The translations under genes were made by a program, and so were the position numbers. Source: Azotimanducus sp965220185 (GTDB lineage: Bacteria > Pseudomonadota > Gammaproteobacteria > Pseudomonadales > Azotimanducaceae). From it: 64,000 nt of DNA. How positions within the stretch are numbered: the stretch's first letter is position 1; each line of letters begins with the position of its first letter. Positions 60,145-64,000 of this stretch are shown here, piece by piece. The notes under the pieces were generated by a model. It was not told where the DNA came from, made no database searches, and saw only the letters and a list, made by a program, of their open reading frames with translations. Location of the stretch: NCBI GenBank assembly GCA_965220185.1, contig OZ244807.1, positions 682,001-746,000 of the forward strand, in the 5' to 3' direction.

Positions 60145-62157
60145 TTACGAAGAAACCCTTTTGATGGCTGCGACCACAGCTTGCCTAGTGATGCCCATCG
60201 TTTCGAGCGCGATGCTGCCGGGCGCTGACACGCCAAACGTCTCGACCCCAACGACCTCGCCTTCAAGCCCCACGTAGCGATGCCAATAGTCGGGGTGCGC
60301 GGCTTCGACGGCGACCCGCGCCTTGGTGCTCGGCGGCAACACCTCGTCTCGATAAGCTTGTGGCTGCCCATCGAATGCACTGGTGCTCGGCATGGAGACG
60401 ACACGCACGCCTATGCCTTGCATCGATGCCTCACGCGCCGCGGCCACCGCGACTTCGATTTCCGAGCCTGTTGCAATGACGACGACATCGAGCGTATTGC
60501 CTTCCTCGACGAGCACGTATCCACCTCGCGCGATCGCCTCGAACGCGCCCGCACTTCGCTCTTGCGCCTGCGTTTTCTGGCGCGTGAGAATAAGCGCGGT
60601 CGGGCCGTCTTGCGTGATCGCCTGTTCAACCGCCACGCACGTCTCCACCAGGTCACACGGTCGCCAGACGCTCATATTGGGCGTGGTACGAAGGTTCGTG
60701 AGCTGCTCGACTGGCTGATGCGTCGGCCCGTCCTCGCCAAGCGCGACTGAATCGTGTGTGTAGACAAAAATGTTGGGCAGCTGCATGAGCGATGCGAGGC
60801 GCACAGCGTTGCGCGCATACTCCATGAAGACGAGAAAGGTGCCGGAAAAGGGACGCAAGCCGCCATGCAAGAGCATGCCGTTGGTGATCGCCGTCATGCC
60901 GAATTCGCGCACGCCCCAGTGTATATAGTTGGCCACGCCGTCATCAGGCGCTGCGATATGCAATGCGCGCGCGGTGCTGAACTTGGTGCCGTTGGAGCCT
61001 GAGAGGTCCGCCGAGCCGCCGATCAGTTCAGGCACGTGATCGACAACCGCATCAAGACTTTTCGTCAATGCCTTTCTCGTTTCCAGTGGCGTCAATGCGC
61101 GTTGCGCATCCTTGGCGAGTGCCGAGAGGCCAGCGTTCCAGCCCTCCGGCAGATTGCCGTTCATGCGCCGCGTGAGCTCGCGCGCTAGTTCAGGATAGTC
61201 GTGCGCATAGGCATCAAAGCGGCGCTGCCACTCGCTCACGAGTTCCCGTCCGCGCGCGCGCTGATTCCACGCCGTTTTGACGGCTTCAGGCACTTCGAAC
61301 GCCGCCCAAGGCCATTGAAGCGCTTCGCGCGTCGCCGCGACCTCGGCGGCGCCGAGCGGCGCGCCGTGCGTCGCTGCGGTGCCCGCCTTGTTGGGCGAAC
61401 CGAAGCCTATTTGAGTACGGCAGCAAATGAGCGTCGGACGCGATGTCTCGGCATCGGCAGTAGTGACCGCGTCACGCACAGCGTCTGCGTCATGTCCGTC
61501 GATATCCTCGATCACCTGCCAGCCGTAGGCATCGAAGCGTTTGGCGACGTTCTCGGTGAACCACGGCCCGACTTCGCCGTCGATAGAGATATTGTTGTCA
61601 TCGTAGATGCAGACGAGCTTGCCGAGACCTGCGGTGCCGGCAAACGACGCCGCCTCGTGCGACACGCCTTCCATGAGGCAGCCGTCGCCAGCAATGACGA
61701 AGGTGCGGTGGTCGATGATTTCATGCCCGTCACGATTGAAGGTTTCGGCGAGCAGCTTTTCGCTAAGCGCCATGCCGACGGCGTTGGCGAAGCCTTGGCC
61801 AAGCGGTCCGGTCGTCGTCTCGACGCCGGGCGCGTGCCCGAACTCCGGGTGTCCGGGCGTCTTGGAACCTAGCTGCCGAAAATTCTTCAGTTCGTCGATT
61901 GAAAGATCGTATCCAGTCAGGTGCAAGACCGAGTAGAGCAGCATCGACGCGTGACCGTTGGAGAGCACAAAGCGGTCACGATCGATCCAATCGGGGTCGT
62001 GGGGTGCGAAGCGCATGATATCGTTCCACAAGACTTCGGCGATGTCTGCGAGCCCCATGGGCGCGCCCGGATGCCCCGAGTTGGCGGCTTCGACGGCATC
62101 CATGGCGAGCACTCGAATGGCGTTTGCGCGTTCGCGGCGCGTTGGTGTTTCAGGCAT
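60145..62157 (-). CDS. tkt: Transketolase
   Basis: A 670-residue thiamine-diphosphate enzyme of the pentose-phosphate pathway. ANSGHPGAPMGLADIAEVLW, GPLGQGFANAVGMALSEK, VCIYDDNNISIDGEV (the ThDP-Mg GDG-type region is VIAGDGCLMEGVSHEAAS), FVFMEYARNAVRLA and YTHDSVALGEDGPTHQPVEQL are all present. It is the first gene of the tkt-pgk-fba unit and divergent from panB; the 94-bp gap should hold both promoters. Confidence 0.97.
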   Translation of the reverse strand: MPETPTRRERANAIRVLAMDAVEAANSGHPGAPMGLADIAEVLWNDIMRFAPHDPDWIDRDRFVLSNGHASMLLYSVLHLTGYDLSIDELKNFRQLGSKTPGHPEFGHAPGVETTTGPLGQGFANAVGMALSEKLLAETFNRDGHEIIDHRTFVIAGDGCLMEGVSHEAASFAGTAGLGKLVCIYDDNNISIDGEVGPWFTENVAKRFDAYGWQVIEDIDGHDADAVRDAVTTADAETSRPTLICCRTQIGFGSPNKAGTAATHGAPLGAAEVAATREALQWPWAAFEVPEAVKTAWNQRARGRELVSEWQRRFDAYAHDYPELARELTRRMNGNLPEGWNAGLSALAKDAQRALTPLETRKALTKSLDAVVDHVPELIGGSADLSGSNGTKFSTARALHIAAPDDGVANYIHWGVREFGMTAITNGMLLHGGLRPFSGTFLVFMEYARNAVRLASLMQLPNIFVYTHDSVALGEDGPTHQPVEQLTNLRTTPNMSVWRPCDLVETCVAVEQAITQDGPTALILTRQKTQAQERSAGAFEAIARGGYVLVEEGNTLDVVVIATGSEIEVAVAAAREASMQGIGVRVVSMPSTSAFDGQPQAYRDEVLPPSTKARVAVEAAHPDYWHRYVGLEGEVVGVETFGVSAPGSIALETMGITRQAVVAAIKRVSS

Positions 62158-62251
62158 TGTCTGCGCCTAGACCGGGACAAACCGCCATTGTCCTACAATA
62201 GCGACCTCAAGCCCAACAACGCGCCGCAATTCGCGAAAAAAGGAATTCGCC

Positions 62252-63070
62252 ATGTCTTCGCAAGCCAGCCAACGCCAGACGACCTTGAGCACGCTCGAGT
62301 CCCTCAAGCGACGCGGCGAGAAGTTTGCAACGCTCACCGCCTACGATGCGATTTTCTCAAGCCTTGTCAGCGCTGCAGGTGTCAGGATCATTCTTGTCGG
62401 CGACTCGCTCGGCATGGTGCTGCAAGGCCACGACAGCACACTGCCGGTGACGGTGGACGACATTGCCTACCATCTCGACTGCGTCAAGCGCGGCAATCAA
62501 GGCGCGCTCATCATGGCCGACCTGCCGTTCATGAGCTATGCCTCCGAATCGCAATCGCTTGAGTCCGCCGCCCACCTCATGCGCCACGGTGCCCATATCG
62601 TCAAGCTCGAAGGCGGCGCGTGGCTCTCGACAAGCACGCGCTTGTTGACCGAGCGCGGCATCCCGGTATGCGCGCACATGGGGCTCACGCCGCAGTCAAT
62701 CAACCGCATCGGCGGCTATCGCGTGCAGGGGCGCAACCCCGACCAGGCTGCAACGATTCTCGAAGAAGCCAAGCTGCTTGAAGAGGCTGGCGCGGCGATG
62801 CTGCTGCTCGAATGCGTGCCAGTTGAACTCGCCGCGCAAATCACCGAGGCAAGCAGCGTGCCCGTCATCGGGATTGGCGCAGGGCCGGCCACCGACGGGC
62901 AGATCATGGTGCTGCACGACCTCCTAGGCATGGAAACAACGGGCATCAAACCACCGAAGTTCGTCAAGAACTTTCTGGCCGAAACTGGCGCTGTTCGAGG
63001 AGCGGTCGAAGCCTATGTGCGGGCGGTGGAAGATGGGACTTTTCCAGCCCCTGAGCATTGCTTCACATGA
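62252..63070 (+). CDS. panB: 3-methyl-2-oxobutanoate hydroxymethyltransferase
   Basis: A 272-residue enzyme that makes ketopantoate, the first committed step of pantothenate and coenzyme A synthesis. LTAYDAIFSSLVSAAGVRIILVGDSLGMVLQGHDSTLPVT contains the Mg-binding DS. VKLEGG, AHMGLTPQSINRIGGYRVQG and VIGIGAGPATDGQIMVLHDLLGM are hallmarks. One base separates its stop from the panC start. Confidence 0.96.
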   Translation: MSSQASQRQTTLSTLESLKRRGEKFATLTAYDAIFSSLVSAAGVRIILVGDSLGMVLQGHDSTLPVTVDDIAYHLDCVKRGNQGALIMADLPFMSYASESQSLESAAHLMRHGAHIVKLEGGAWLSTSTRLLTERGIPVCAHMGLTPQSINRIGGYRVQGRNPDQAATILEEAKLLEEAGAAMLLLECVPVELAAQITEASSVPVIGIGAGPATDGQIMVLHDLLGMETTGIKPPKFVKNFLAETGAVRGAVEAYVRAVEDGTFPAPEHCFT

Positions 63071-63071
63071 C

Positions 63072-63920
63072 ATGCTGATTGTTCGCGAGCGCACGGAACT
63101 CATTAACGCACGAACTGACGCGCGAAACCGCGCAGGCAGGGTCGCCCTCGTGCCAACCATGGGCAATCTCCACGACGGGCACCTTTCGCTCGTTGACGCC
63201 GCGAGAGCCAAGTGCGAGGAGGTGTGGGTGAGTCTGTTTGTGAACCCCTTGCAGTTCGGTCAAGGCGAAGATTTCGACACCTATCCGCGCACGTTCGAAG
63301 AGGATGTGGCAAAGCTTGAAAGCGCGGGCGCGACGCTTTTGTTCGCGCCAAGCGTTGCCGAAATGTATCCGGGCGGCGTGGAGTCGCCGACGCGGGTGTC
63401 CTTGCCGCCACTTGCCGGCGAACTCTGCGGTCAGCATCGACCTGGGCACTTCGACGGCGCCTGCACGGTCGTGCTCAAGCTCTTCAATCTCACGGGCGCC
63501 GCCTATGCGTGCTTCGGCGAAAAGGACTATCAGCAGCTCACCCTCATCAAGCGCATGGTTATTGACTTGAATCTTGCGATTGACATCGTGCCTGTCCCGA
63601 CCATGCGCGAGAGCGACGGGCTCGCCATGTCGAGTCGCAATGCTTATCTTGACGGCGCAGCGCGCCGCAAAGCGCCCTCGCTGTACGCCGAACTCACAGC
63701 CGTTAAGCATCAGCTTGAAGCTGGGTGCCGGGACTTTGCCGCGCTTGAGCAGGCCGCCATGCAGTCGCTCGAAGCGGATGGCTGGGCGCCCGACTATGTC
63801 GCAATCCGAGGCAGCGAGCTTCAGGAGCCGGAAGGTCTTGATGAACTGCGCGTGCTCGGCGCGGCGCGACTCGGGGCAACGCGCCTCATCGACAATGTGA
63901 AAGCAGGTCTTGCGGGGTGA
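63072..63920 (+). CDS. panC: Pantothenate synthetase
   Basis: A 282-residue ATP-dependent ligase that condenses pantoate with beta-alanine. VPTMGNLHDGHLSLV is the ATP-binding HIGH-like motif. VSLFVNPLQFGQGEDFDTYPR, GQHRPGHFDGACTVVLKLFNL, CFGEKDYQQL and TMRESDGLAMSSRN (KMSKS-like) follow. The ATG at 63072 follows panB directly; the longer frame overlaps panB. Confidence 0.96.
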   Translation: MLIVRERTELINARTDARNRAGRVALVPTMGNLHDGHLSLVDAARAKCEEVWVSLFVNPLQFGQGEDFDTYPRTFEEDVAKLESAGATLLFAPSVAEMYPGGVESPTRVSLPPLAGELCGQHRPGHFDGACTVVLKLFNLTGAAYACFGEKDYQQLTLIKRMVIDLNLAIDIVPVPTMRESDGLAMSSRNAYLDGAARRKAPSLYAELTAVKHQLEAGCRDFAALEQAAMQSLEADGWAPDYVAIRGSELQEPEGLDELRVLGAARLGATRLIDNVKAGLAG

Positions 63921-64000
63921 TGACGCACACGCCGCTGCCTTCGATGCGCATGGCGAATCCGTGCATTGCAGGCGTGGGGTGGCGCAGTTCGATCCACATC
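63886..64000 (-). CDS. Possible partial gene at window edge
   Basis: A minus-strand frame enters from the right edge (MWIELRHPTPAMHGF, then AMRIEGSGVCVITPQDLL) and stops inside the panC end. Too little is visible to assign a family. It may be spurious. Confidence 0.25.
   Translation of the reverse strand, partial: MWIELRHPTPAMHGFAMRIEGSGVCVITPQDLLSHCR

Overview
The window is about 64 kb of GC-rich DNA from a gammaproteobacterium. The strongest evidence is gene order: pyrG-kdsA-eno-ftsB, rlpA-dacA-lipB, tkt-pgk-fba and panB-panC are all classical gammaproteobacterial neighbourhoods. The metabolic genes (TRAP transporter, cytochrome P450, flavin monooxygenase, acyl-CoA ligase, a DUF3604 lipoprotein) fit a heterotroph that uses organic acids or hydrophobic compounds. 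A marine or host-associated lifestyle is a guess; nothing here proves it.

Layout. 1-0.9 kb: tail of a sensor histidine kinase, a terminator and a MITE. 0.9-4.7 kb: a PD-(D/E)XK-like gene and a decayed cadherin-like adhesin copy. 5-12.5 kb: XRE regulator, lipB, dacA, rlpA, acyl-CoA ligase, membrane protein, M20 amidohydrolase, DUF6884. 12.5-18.4 kb: a long start-less adhesin cassette and a remnant of another. 18.5-29.5 kb: MBL hydrolase, thiopurine methyltransferase, gamma-glutamyltransferase, rhodanese, AAA/DUF4143 ATPase, flavin monooxygenase, SDR, alpha/beta hydrolase, NlpD-like protein, DUF368. 29.5-33.8 kb: the tightly coupled pyrG-kdsA-eno-ftsB operon. 34-39 kb: a second long adhesin cassette. 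39-42 kb: two MNT/HEPN modules and a hairpin MITE. 42-48 kb: DUF3604, rpiA, UvrD-type helicase, TRAP binding protein. 47.8-54.9 kb: an accessory island with an enoyl-CoA hydratase stub, P450, a VapBC pair split by a MITE, and a restriction-modification system with three methyltransferases and an AlwI-type nuclease. 55-63.9 kb: TRAP permease, ubiA, rubredoxin, fba, pgk, tkt, panB, panC.

The most unusual element is a dispersed family of very large, Asp-rich, cadherin/Ig-like repeat proteins. Four copies lie in 38 kb: two long open frames (about 12.77-17.36 and 34.22-38.88 kb), one decayed partial copy (1.56-3.9 kb) and one small remnant (18.1-18.4 kb). The long copies have no credible start codon. 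They begin at exactly the same point after a 239-bp non-coding leader that differs at only two positions, while their bodies have diverged strongly. All four end in nearly the same 14 residues. Three share the same 3' untranslated hairpins. This looks like a set of silent or recombining cassettes of a surface protein whose expressed 5' end lies elsewhere, although IS-mediated truncation followed by duplication is the main alternative.

Two MITE families have shaped the region. Family A (about 145 bp, 19-bp inverted ends, TA target) has three full copies and two fragments. It lies between vapB and vapC, at the stop codon of the MBL gene, and next to the enoyl-CoA hydratase stub. Family B (165 bp, perfect 53-bp arms) has one full copy and several possible end fragments.
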